A stretch of DNA of 7,194 nucleotides from JANNRW01 sp031401815 (GTDB taxonomy: Bacteria; Desulfobacterota; Desulfuromonadia; Geobacterales; DSM-12255), in the NCBI GenBank assembly GCA_031401815.1, contig JANNRW010000076.1, positions 1 through 7,194 of the forward strand. Direction: 5' to 3'. Of the stretch, positions 1 through 6,352 are shown piece after piece (within the stretch, counting starts at the first letter, position 1; each line of letters opens with the position of its first letter). Both the position numbers and the translations under genes were made by a program. The notes below the pieces were generated by a model. It searched no databases, was not told the DNA's origin, and saw nothing but the letters and a program-made list of their open reading frames with translations.

Positions 1-662
1 GCCCGGTGCTAAAGCTCAAGGGACATTATCTTGCCATGGCGACGCTCGGTTTCGGCATAATCATTTACCGGATAACCCTTGCATCTTCAAACCTCGGCTC
101 GGCTGATGGAATAACCGATGTGCCAGGTTTCCCTATACTCCCCGGGATTGTAATCACCGGAAAAGAGGCCGAGCGAACCATTAATTACTATTTTGCCTGG
201 TCTGTTGTTTTCATAGGGATGGCTCTGCTCTTGAACCTGATCAGATCCCGTGTTGGTCGAGCCCTTTCAGCGATCCATGGCGCAGAGGATGCTGCGGAGT
301 CAATGGGGATTCCTACTGCGGATTACAAGCTCCGTATTTTCGTACTAAGTGCCGGTTTCGCCGCCCTTGCCGGGGTTCTTCTTACCCACTATAACGGTGG
401 GATCGGCCCTTCAGAGGCTTCAATCATGAAGTCGGTGCGTTACGTCGCCATTGTTGCCATTGGCGGAATGTCCAATCTCTGGGGCTCTCTCTCGATGAGT
501 CTTGTGCTGAATTATCTCTCCTTGAGAGGCACCTTCGGCTCTTATGATGACGCTGTTTTTGGCTTCATACTGATTGTCATCATGCTGTTTGCACCTGATG
601 GCCTGGTCAGAAAACAGGTGATCGGTGAGATTAAATCATTATTATGGCGGTCACCACGATGA
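1..662 (+). CDS. livM: Branched-chain amino acid ABC transporter permease LivM (5' truncated by window edge)
   Basis: This is the C-terminal two thirds of a LivM-type inner-membrane permease. With LivH it would form the channel of a branched-chain amino acid (HAAT family) ABC transporter. The frame is open to the left edge and reads P-V-L-K-L-K-G-H-Y-L-A-M-A-T-L-G-F-G, a conserved internal LivM motif. The GTG at 6 is therefore not the true start, and the gene begins outside the window. Hydrophobic membrane segments are visible (for example YYFAWSVVFIGMALLL, and FVLSAGFAALAGVLL near codon 115). Between them lies the cytoplasmic coupling loop GRALSAIHGAEDAAESMGIP, which contacts the ATPases. 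The C-terminus FAPDGLV is typical of the family. The stop (660-662) overlaps the start of livG, so the two are translationally coupled. Substrate choice among Leu/Ile/Val or other amino acids cannot be read from the permease. Confidence 0.93.
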   Translation, partial: PVLKLKGHYLAMATLGFGIIIYRITLASSNLGSADGITDVPGFPILPGIVITGKEAERTINYYFAWSVVFIGMALLLNLIRSRVGRALSAIHGAEDAAESMGIPTADYKLRIFVLSAGFAALAGVLLTHYNGGIGPSEASIMKSVRYVAIVAIGGMSNLWGSLSMSLVLNYLSLRGTFGSYDDAVFGFILIVIMLFAPDGLVRKQVIGEIKSLLWRSPR

Positions 663-1441
663 ATGGCGATTCCTCTCAACCACTACTCTCTGTTCAAGGG
701 ATTTCCAAACGTTTTGGAGGCCTTCAGGCAGTTAATGATGTCTCCTTTTCTGTCCCGAAAGGGGTAATTAAAGCGCTTATCGGCCCAAACGGAGCCGGGA
801 AGACTACCCTGTTTGATCTTATTTCCGGTGTCTCTGTTCCGGATAGCGGAGTCATCTCATTTGGCGGAGTTCCGATTCAGGGCTTAAAGCCCCATCAGAT
901 CGCATCCAGAGGGATGGCGCGTACATTTCAGCACATCAGGCTCTTTCCGAAAATGTCTGTGATAGAAAACATCATGATCGGTCGTCATATCCACTCCAGA
1001 GCCGGTTTTATTGCAGGTATGCTGAGATTGCCGTATACCGCAATTGAAGAGAGAGCTATCAAGAAAAAGAGTTGCGAAGTTCTTGATTTTCTCGGTATGA
1101 GCGACCTGGCAGAGATGGAAGCCACGAGTCTTGCCTATGGTCAGCAGAGGGTTGTTGAACTGGGGAGGGCGCTTGCATGCGAGCCCCAGCTCCTCCTTCT
1201 TGACGAGCCCGCTGCCGGACTTAACATGCATGAAACAGAAGAGATGGCTGATCTTATTACCCGAATCTGCAAAACAGGTGTTACGGTACTACTTGTTGAA
1301 CATGACATGTCACTGGTGATGAATATTTCTGATGAAATCATAGTGCTTAGCTATGGAGAGAAAATTGCCGACGACACCCCTCTTGCTATTCAGGAGAATG
1401 AAGATGTGATCAAGGTCTATCTGGGGGAGAGCGATGCTTAG
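644..1441 (+). CDS. livG: Branched-chain amino acid ABC transporter ATP-binding protein LivG
   Basis: This cytoplasmic ATPase subunit pairs with LivF to power the LivHM permease. The 265 residues match the usual length. The nucleotide-binding elements appear in order: Walker A GPNGAGKTT (47-55), Q-loop Gln96 in ARTFQHIRLF, a family-typical signature LAYGQQ (163-168) in place of LSGGQ, Walker B LLLLDE (183-188) and the switch histidine His220 in LLVEHD. The insert between Q-loop and signature, around residues 105-150, is characteristic of LivG. The start is ambiguous. ATG 644 overlaps livM by 19 bases and has a GGTGAG 14 bases upstream, which is rather far. ATG 659 makes the classic ATGA overlap with the livM stop and has only a weak GGCGG eight bases upstream. 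Either start leaves the domain intact. The 3' end overlaps livF by 8 bases. Confidence 0.94.
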   Translation: MAVTTMNGDSSQPLLSVQGISKRFGGLQAVNDVSFSVPKGVIKALIGPNGAGKTTLFDLISGVSVPDSGVISFGGVPIQGLKPHQIASRGMARTFQHIRLFPKMSVIENIMIGRHIHSRAGFIAGMLRLPYTAIEERAIKKKSCEVLDFLGMSDLAEMEATSLAYGQQRVVELGRALACEPQLLLLDEPAAGLNMHETEEMADLITRICKTGVTVLLVEHDMSLVMNISDEIIVLSYGEKIADDTPLAIQENEDVIKVYLGESDA

Positions 1442-2177
1442 AGTCAAAAATCTGGAGTCGGGTTACGATTCGATCAAGGTTATAAGAAAAGCCTCCATTC
1501 ATGTAAACCATGGTGAAATTGTAACCATAATCGGTGCTAATGGAGCAGGGAAAACCACTCTTCTTAAAACCATTACAGGATTGATAACCCCTCAAAGAGG
1601 CGAGATTCATTTTGACGGCAAAGATATCACCCGTCTTGCCACGGAAAAGATTGCTTTCCTCGGCTGCTCTTTAGTCCCGGAGGGGAGACAGGTTTTTGCC
1701 CCCATGACAGTCAGGGAGAATCTGATTCTTGGTGGCTATCTGCAGGTCAAAAGAGGGGAGGGGGGTGGAGAAGAGGATATGGAGAAGATTTTCGATCTTT
1801 TCCCACGTCTTCGCGAACGTGAGTCACAGCTGGCCGGAACCCTTTCCGGAGGTGAGCAGCAGATGCTTGCCATAGGCAGGGCATTGATGGGACGTCCCAA
1901 GCTGATAATGATGGATGAGCCTTCCATGGGTCTTGCGCCCCTTATTGTCAAGGATATCTTCTCGATAGTCTGCAAGCTCCGTGATTCCGGCATTACTGTT
2001 TTACTGGTTGAACAGAATGCCAAGGCTGCTCTTGCCATTGCTGACCGGGGTTATGTACTTGAAACAGGCCGAGTCATACTTGAGGAGTCTGCTCAGGAGT
2101 TGCTGCAAAACAAGGATGTGCAGAGAGCGTATCTTGGCAGGGAGAAGAGAAAATCCGCAGGAGTCTGTCGGACTTAG
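1434..2177 (+). CDS. livF: Branched-chain amino acid ABC transporter ATP-binding protein LivF
   Basis: This is the second ATPase of the transporter and acts as a heterodimer with LivG. Visible motifs are Walker A GANGAGKTT (34-42), the LVPEGRQVF segment (80-88) typical of LivF, signature LSGGEQQ (137-143) and Walker B LIMMDEP (157-163). The H-loop position reads LLVEQNA, with Gln194 where LivG has His. That substitution is usual in LivF and is not a defect. The start at 1434 is supported by GGGGGAG six bases upstream and an 8-base overlap with the livG stop. The protein runs about ten basic residues (REKRKSAGVCRT) past the usual AYLG end. Codons around 107-113 form a G-rich run encoding RGEGGGE, in a region that varies between homologues. 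It is the last gene of the liv operon seen here, and no clear terminator follows it. Confidence 0.94.
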   Translation: MLRVKNLESGYDSIKVIRKASIHVNHGEIVTIIGANGAGKTTLLKTITGLITPQRGEIHFDGKDITRLATEKIAFLGCSLVPEGRQVFAPMTVRENLILGGYLQVKRGEGGGEEDMEKIFDLFPRLRERESQLAGTLSGGEQQMLAIGRALMGRPKLIMMDEPSMGLAPLIVKDIFSIVCKLRDSGITVLLVEQNAKAALAIADRGYVLETGRVILEESAQELLQNKDVQRAYLGREKRKSAGVCRT

Positions 2178-2259
2178 GAACTAGTTACAGCTTTTTAGAT
2201 CATATTTCAACTTGATTTGGATGAACCCAAAAGCACTACTAAAACCATGAATCATGGCA

Positions 2260-2354
2260 CACGGATCAAATCTGATTGAACGGATCAAGACGGATTTAAA
2301 GACTTATGAATTTGGGTTGATCCGCATTTATCCGTTAAATCCGCTTTTTCTGCG
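2260..2354. repeat. Imperfect long palindrome of CGGAT / ATCCG units (likely dispersed intergenic repeat)
   Basis: The left arm carries CGGAT at 2262, 2281 and 2291, with a degenerate CTGAT at 2272, so the units are spaced 9-10 bases apart. The right arm carries ATCCG at 2320, 2330 and 2339, plus a degenerate TGCG-containing unit near 2350, with the same spacing. The two arms are reverse complements with a few mismatches and one indel around a central AT-rich loop (about 2297-2318). In RNA this would fold into a long imperfect hairpin. Similar CGGAT-rich palindromes occur between genes in many bacterial genomes, as I recall. Whether this copy is repeated elsewhere in this genome cannot be seen from one window. 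Confidence 0.6.
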
Positions 2355-2416
2355 TTCTATTAAGGTTTTGCTTGGTTCCGGCTTGTCCGGGTTAGGAAAT
2401 CAAAGCTAATTGTAAC

Positions 2417-2422
2417 AAGGAG
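2417..2422 (+). promoter_or_regulatory. Ribosome binding site of paaK
   Basis: AAGGAG lies five bases before the ATG at 2428. It is a near-perfect Shine-Dalgarno site that fixes the paaK start and shows paaK is translated independently of livF. Confidence 0.8.
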
Positions 2423-2427
2423 TTTTT

Positions 2428-3732
2428 ATGGAAATCTGGGATCGCGAGCACGAGTGCATGCCACGTGAAGAGCTTGAACAGCTCCAGCTCGAACGTTTAC
2501 AGGCCACGCTGCACAGGGCATATAAAAATGTGACCTGCTATCGAAATAAATTCAACAGTGCCGGCATTGACCCTGATGACGTTCAATCTCTTACCGATCT
2601 TGCAACTCTCCCCTTTACCGTCAAGGACGATCTTCGTCTCAACTATCCTTACGGGATGTTTGCCGTGCCGCTTCGTGAAGTTGTCAGGATTCACTCCTCC
2701 TCGGGGACTACAGGCAAACCGACAGTTGTCGGCTATACGCGCAATGACATAAAAACATGGTCAAATCTTATTGCACGTCTTCAGACAGCAGCAGGTGTCA
2801 CTCATGATGATGTAGTGCAGATTGCTTTTGGTTACGGAATGTTTACAGGCGCTTTTGGTCATCACTATGGAGCCGAGATCATAGGTGCCTCGGTCATCCC
2901 GATGGGTGGTGGCAACACTGAAAAGCAGATCATGATCATGCAGGATTATCGCACTACAGCTCTTATCTGTACCCCGAGTTATGCGATCACCATAGCTGAT
3001 CGGATGGAGCAGCTCGGCATTGACCCCAAGAGTCTCTCATTAAAAACAGGGCTTTTTGGTGGTGAGCCATGGTCAGAGGCGATGAGAACTGAAATTGAAA
3101 CAAGACTTGGCATAACTGCAACTGATAATTACGGACTCTCTGAAGTGATAGGCCCGGGTGTTGCCGGTGAGTGTCGTCACAAATGCGGCATGCATATCTT
3201 TGAAGATGTCTTTTTACCCGAAATTATAGATCCTGAAACCTGCCAGGTTCTTCCACACGGCAGCGTAGGTGAACTGGTCATAACCTCGATAACAAAAGAG
3301 GCTTTCCCGATGATTCGCTACCGGACAAGGGATATTACTGCTCTAGACTATGAGAAATGTGCTTGTGGACGTACCCTTGTCAGGATGAGGAAGACCATGG
3401 GGCGCACTGATGACATGCTGATCATAAAAGGTGTCAACATATTCCCGTCACAGATAGAAGAAGCCATTTTGTCGGTGGACGGCTGCGAGCCACATTACCA
3501 GCTTGTGGTTGACCGGATGGGGAGTCATGATACCCTGGAGGTGCAGATAGAGGTCACTGAAAATATCTTCTTTGATGAGATGAAGATGCAACGCGCCTTT
3601 CTTGAGAAGATCAAGAAAAAGGTTGAGCATGTTATTGGTATCGGTATCTCTGTAAAACTGGTTGAGCCCAAAAGCATTACAAGGTTTGAAGGGAAAGCGT
3701 CAAGGGTTGTTGACAGGCGGAACAGCAAGTAG
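2428..3732 (+). CDS. paaK: Phenylacetate-CoA ligase family protein (AMP-forming aryl-CoA ligase)
   Basis: This is a cytoplasmic adenylate-forming enzyme expected to convert phenylacetate or a related aryl acid, ATP and CoA to the aryl-CoA, AMP and PPi (EC 6.2.1.30 type). The 434 residues are the normal PaaK length. The ATP-binding P-loop is SSSGTTGKP (90-98). YGLSE (235-239) is the adenylate-binding motif, RYRTRD (297-302) follows, and the hinge GRTDDMLIIKG (325-335) leads to the small C-terminal domain. Lys423 in RFEGKASRV is the likely catalytic lysine. Cys249, Cys253, Cys311 and Cys313 could bind a structural metal, which is an inference. The ATG start follows AAGGAG. It lies downstream of the liv operon; in Geobacter relatives such ligases occur near amino acid transport and 2-oxoacid oxidoreductase genes. 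Exact substrate (phenylacetate, indoleacetate or another aryl acid) is not readable. The stop codon lies inside a direct repeat. Confidence 0.92.
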   Translation: MEIWDREHECMPREELEQLQLERLQATLHRAYKNVTCYRNKFNSAGIDPDDVQSLTDLATLPFTVKDDLRLNYPYGMFAVPLREVVRIHSSSGTTGKPTVVGYTRNDIKTWSNLIARLQTAAGVTHDDVVQIAFGYGMFTGAFGHHYGAEIIGASVIPMGGGNTEKQIMIMQDYRTTALICTPSYAITIADRMEQLGIDPKSLSLKTGLFGGEPWSEAMRTEIETRLGITATDNYGLSEVIGPGVAGECRHKCGMHIFEDVFLPEIIDPETCQVLPHGSVGELVITSITKEAFPMIRYRTRDITALDYEKCACGRTLVRMRKTMGRTDDMLIIKGVNIFPSQIEEAILSVDGCEPHYQLVVDRMGSHDTLEVQIEVTENIFFDEMKMQRAFLEKIKKKVEHVIGIGISVKLVEPKSITRFEGKASRVVDRRNSK

Positions 3733-3772
3733 TCAGGGATCAGTTGTCAGGTATATGTAGTCAGGGATCAGT
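3729..3772. repeat. 16-base direct repeat spanning the paaK stop
   Basis: GTAGTCAGGGATCAGT occurs at 3729-3744 and again, identically, at 3757-3772, 28 bases apart. The first copy contains the paaK stop codon TAG (3730-3732), so only the last bases of paaK are shared with the repeat. The 12 bases between the copies are TGTCAGGTATAT. Its function is unknown. Short GTCAG-rich tandem copies like these are often members of dispersed intergenic repeats. Confidence 0.7.
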
Positions 3773-3779
3773 AGGAACC

Positions 3780-3798
3780 AGAGCTCAACAGCTCTTTT
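3780..3798 (+). terminator. Possible weak intrinsic terminator of paaK
   Basis: A six-base stem AGAGCT / AGCTCT with loop CAAC is followed by TTTT on the + strand, about 50 bases after the paaK stop. The stem is short and only half GC, so termination would be modest. On the - strand it lacks a T-run, so it would not serve dinB. Confidence 0.4.
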
Positions 3799-3841
3799 AG
3801 ATTTCCCAGCACTTCAATCCTTTTTCCATGCCTCCAACTTG

Positions 3842-3859
3842 ACATAATATATCTTATGT
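3842..3859. repeat. Small AT-rich inverted repeat between convergent genes
   Basis: ACATAA and TTATGT flank the six bases TATATC. The arms pair perfectly but lie between the convergent 3' ends of paaK and dinB with no T-run on either side. It is not a convincing terminator, and no protein site is recognised. Confidence 0.35.
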
Positions 3860-3871
3860 GACGTAAACACT

Positions 3872-5107
3872 CTATTTTACCTCAACGTTTCTTATTCCGT
3901 CAGGACGCCATGCAGGCGAAATAACATGGCTCCCCTTTTCACTACTCTTTTTCCCGTCAAGCAGGCTGCCAAAAGTTACCGTAAAATCACCGTAACGATT
4001 ATTGACACTGTCCATGGCATCTGTCAGAAAATTCTTCTTCAGTTTGGTTTCAAAAAGCGGTAACTGGTTACTTTCATGTTGCAGGTTGCTGACTCTTATC
4101 CCCAGCAGTCTGACCGGCTGCTGTAAAACAATCTTATCAAGGATCTCCACCACACTCCGGTAGATATCTTCACTCCTGTTTACAGGGTGCAGCAGTGTCT
4201 TCTGCTTCCCTTCCCATGTGTCAAAATCAGCATAACGGATCGACAGTGTAACTGTTTTACCCAGCAGCCCGTATCTCCTGGCTCGCCTGCCGACCATTTC
4301 AGAGAGTTGCAGCAGAAACTTCAGAATCTCTCCCCGTTTGTCTGTGTCATGCTCCAGGGTCATGGAGTGGCCGACTGATTTAACCTCGGCAGCATTTTCT
4401 GAAGGGATTACAGGAGAATCATCTATGCCTCTTCCCATAAGGCTGAGGCGCTCCCCGATAACCCCGAATCTCTTTTTAAGGATTGAGACCGGGAACCTGC
4501 CGAGCTCTCCGCAAGTTGTTATGCCGTAAAGAGCCAGCTGCCTGGCACTCTTCCCCCCTACTCCGCAAAGCTCCTTTGCCGGCATCCTCTCCAGGACTGT
4601 TGCTACATCCTCAGGTTTTATTATGGTCAGGCCGTCAGGCTTCATCATTTCACTGGCAAGTTTCGCAAGTAGCTTGTTGGGGGCTATCCCGATGGAACAG
4701 GTTAATCCGAAGAGATGACGGATACGAGCCTTCAGGAGGAAGGCAACCCGTTCCGCAGAACCATGCAGGGAGAGAGAGTCAGTCAGATCCATGAATGCTT
4801 CATCAATGGAAAAGACTTCAACGAGCGGTGTATACTCCAGCAGAACTTTAATAATTTCTGTGGAAGTATGTGTATATTTGCGGTTATTGCCAATAACAAA
4901 AATTATGTGTGGGCATTTTTGGCGTGCCTGCCAGCTGTTCATGCCGGTCTTTACCCCGAAGGCTCTTGCTTCGTAAGATGCAGTAGTAACGACTGTCCGT
5001 CCACGACCGATGACCGCAATCGGTTTGCCCCGCAGATCCGGATTGGCCTGCTGCTCCACCGAGGCAAAAAAGGCGTTCATGTCTATATGGAGGATAGTGC
5101 GGGACAT
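3872..5107 (-). CDS. dinB: DNA polymerase IV (Y-family translesion polymerase)
   Basis: This is a Y-family error-prone polymerase that extends past damaged bases, acting at stalled forks. The palm residues Asp9 (HIDMNAFF), Asp102 and Glu103 (FSIDEAF) are the metal ligands, and Phe14 is the expected steric gate against ribonucleotides. SIGIAPNKLLAKLASEMMKP (138-157) is the classic DinB motif. A helix-hairpin-helix segment follows (about 175-205, CGVGGKSARQL), then the little-finger domain (about 240-345). QLPLF (348-352) matches the beta-clamp-binding motif. A 59-residue tail extends beyond it, ending with an SPAWRPDG motif; the 411 residues are longer than the 351 of E. coli DinB, though tails of this kind occur in relatives. 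The ATG is preceded by GGGGATGAG. It is last in the lexA-led operon, 15 bases after its upstream neighbour, so SOS induction is expected. Confidence 0.95.
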   Translation of the reverse strand: MSRTILHIDMNAFFASVEQQANPDLRGKPIAVIGRGRTVVTTASYEARAFGVKTGMNSWQARQKCPHIIFVIGNNRKYTHTSTEIIKVLLEYTPLVEVFSIDEAFMDLTDSLSLHGSAERVAFLLKARIRHLFGLTCSIGIAPNKLLAKLASEMMKPDGLTIIKPEDVATVLERMPAKELCGVGGKSARQLALYGITTCGELGRFPVSILKKRFGVIGERLSLMGRGIDDSPVIPSENAAEVKSVGHSMTLEHDTDKRGEILKFLLQLSEMVGRRARRYGLLGKTVTLSIRYADFDTWEGKQKTLLHPVNRSEDIYRSVVEILDKIVLQQPVRLLGIRVSNLQHESNQLPLFETKLKKNFLTDAMDSVNNRYGDFTVTFGSLLDGKKSSEKGSHVISPAWRPDGIRNVEVK

Positions 5108-5122
5108 CTCTCATCCCCTTTT

Positions 5123-6061
5123 TTAGAATATCAGCAGATGCAGCACTCCGCGAACCAGTATCCCGACCGCTGCCCCGGCGATTGCCGGTCGCACTACCGA
5201 GGCAGAGCGAGCTCCGGCTGAGATGAGTACTGACACTCCGACCAGATCACAGGGATTGATAATGAAACCGGCCATCCGGTTCAGCTCCAGAGCTGTGATT
5301 GCCCCCTCTTTCACCAGGTTGATGGTAACCCCCATCATGGCGGTTCCCCCTGCAAGATATTTGGTGGCAAGTGGGAGTACGGTCACTGCCGGAAAACCGG
5401 CAAGGCCAAACAAGGGGGAGAGCAGATTCTGCAGCAGAGCTATCCCTCCGGTTGTTTTAAGAATATTCACCATGAAGATTGCCAGGATAAGCAACGGAAT
5501 GGCTCCGAGGATCACCTGGACAGCCTCCTGACCGCCGTTTATCATCAGGTTGAGAGTTGAGGTCTTGCGGGTTTTGACCTCAGACTCCAGACAGCTTTCA
5601 ATCTGAACGCTCTCTTCTCCGGCGGAACGGGCAAAGCAGTAATACGTAAGTGCTGCAGCTATCAAACCTCCAAGGAGAGAAGTCAGCATGATGACGCCGA
5701 GATTCAGGCCGACCGCCATCATCGGAAAAACCGCGTTGGCCTGCGACATGGCAAGAACCATGGCCAGAGTGGCAGCTATCTGTCGCCTGGAGGTGCTATC
5801 CTTTTCCATGATTGCCAGAGTGGCTACCGGAGCAGCGAAACTTACGAACAGCAGCTGGAGGATGGCAAAAGCTCCTGCACCAGGAATACCGAAGAGCCGC
5901 AGCAGCGGCTCCAGCAACCGAGCAACCAGCGCCAGAAGACCACGGGCTTCAACCACCTTCATCACTGCCATCATGATAACCAGTATCGGCAGTAACACAT
6001 AGAGCGCAAGCTCCAGCGCAGATCTTCCGGATAACAGCATGATTTTGACAATTTCTTCCAT
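5123..6061 (-). CDS. Nucleoside recognition (Gate) domain membrane protein, SpmA/SpmB-like
   Basis: This 312-residue, very hydrophobic integral membrane protein has two related halves. Helices lie around residues 15-35, 62-85, 95-140, 180-202, 222-250 and 265-310. A soluble linker of about 25 residues (145-170, rich in Glu, Ser and Lys) separates the halves. The second half has the segment LATKYLAGGTAMMGVT (231-246), which I associate with the nucleoside-recognition/Gate family (PF07670), including the sporulation proteins SpmA/SpmB and putative transporters. The substrate and role are unknown, and nothing here suggests sporulation. The ATG at 6061 follows GAGG by five bases. It lies 17 bases after the small protein gene and 15 bases before dinB, so it is very probably cotranscribed with lexA. 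That is an odd setting for such a membrane protein. Confidence 0.8.
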   Translation of the reverse strand: MEEIVKIMLLSGRSALELALYVLLPILVIMMAVMKVVEARGLLALVARLLEPLLRLFGIPGAGAFAILQLLFVSFAAPVATLAIMEKDSTSRRQIAATLAMVLAMSQANAVFPMMAVGLNLGVIMLTSLLGGLIAAALTYYCFARSAGEESVQIESCLESEVKTRKTSTLNLMINGGQEAVQVILGAIPLLILAIFMVNILKTTGGIALLQNLLSPLFGLAGFPAVTVLPLATKYLAGGTAMMGVTINLVKEGAITALELNRMAGFIINPCDLVGVSVLISAGARSASVVRPAIAGAAVGILVRGVLHLLIF

Positions 6062-6078
6062 TGTTACCTCATCCTCCC

Positions 6079-6327
6079 CTACCCTGCTTCCACCCCTTCC
6101 AGAGTCCAGCTCTGATCAGCAGTGTTGTAGGTCAATTCAAAAAGGTTTGCCTCATCGGTGACAGCAAAGTGAAGGAGCGCCGCCTCCCCTTTTTTCCCCT
6201 TCCAGGAGTAAGTAGTCTCTTTCACCAGATGCCGCTGGTGATTCCACTCAAACCAGACCGGACGGATACCTCTCCCTGGCTCGAAAATAGTGGCAACCCG
6301 TATGTTCTTTCTGATTTTTGACAGCAT
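6079..6327 (-). CDS. Small conserved-looking protein in the lexA-dinB operon
   Basis: This is an 82-residue soluble protein with no signal peptide or membrane segment. Most of it reads as beta strands: RVATIFEPG, GIRPVWFEWN, HLVKETTYSW, EAALLHFAVT, LFELTYNT, SWTLEGVE. The spacing of F-x-W, an H/Y-x-V strand, a second W, a later x-E-L-x-Y and a terminal W-x-L resembles the small DUF6504 proteins encoded beside translesion polymerase genes in actinobacteria. That is a resemblance from memory, not a search result. The ATG at 6327 is chosen. A TTG directly before it (6328-6330) is also possible, because GGAG lies nine bases before the ATG and six before the TTG. It starts 25 bases after lexA and ends 17 bases before the Gate protein gene, which supports a real cotranscribed gene. 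The biochemical function is unknown. Confidence 0.75.
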   Translation of the reverse strand: MLSKIRKNIRVATIFEPGRGIRPVWFEWNHQRHLVKETTYSWKGKKGEAALLHFAVTDEANLFELTYNTADQSWTLEGVEAG

Positions 6328-6352
6328 CAACCTTTACTCCGCCCGCAGCTTT

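Larger units (their letters stand above)
2178..2427. other. Intergenic gap livF-paaK (250 bases), no gene
   Basis: No credible coding frame is seen on either strand. The gap holds a perfect 13-base palindrome CCATGAATCATGG (2245-2257) and the CGGAT/ATCCG palindromic element described separately. It also contains a small CCGG-CTTGT-CCGG stem (2378-2390) and, next to paaK, its ribosome binding site. I found no convincing promoter hexamer pair for paaK, so whether paaK is read through from liv or has its own promoter is open. Confidence 0.6.

Noticed and set aside
6..8. GTG at 6 as the start of livM
   Set aside because: The frame stays open to the window edge and the preceding codons continue the conserved LivM core, so the true start is outside.
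884..1231. Open - strand frame opposite livG
   Set aside because: It is antisense to the ATPase core including the signature and Walker B motifs, and has no recognisable domain.
2013..2015. Missing H-loop histidine in LivF (Gln194)
   Set aside because: LLVEQNA is the usual form in LivF proteins, so it is not a damaged ATPase.
3839..3867. TTGACA at 3839-3844 as a -35 box on the + strand
   Set aside because: No good -10 follows at 16-18 bases, and it would point antisense into the end of dinB with no gene to serve.
5075..5077. Asn11 in DinB where E. coli has Asp
   Set aside because: The metal-binding aspartate is the earlier Asp9. Position 11 is not catalytic, and Asp102/Glu103 are intact.
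4715..5221. Long open + strand frame (168 codons) opposite the 5' part of dinB
   Set aside because: It lies antisense to the catalytic palm of DinB and the end of the Gate gene, its translation has no recognisable domain, and it runs across two real genes. It is a shadow frame.
5223..6002. Two open + strand frames of about 100 codons opposite the Gate protein gene
   Set aside because: Both are antisense to a well-supported membrane protein, have low-complexity Ala/Thr/Arg-rich translations and lack ribosome binding sites.
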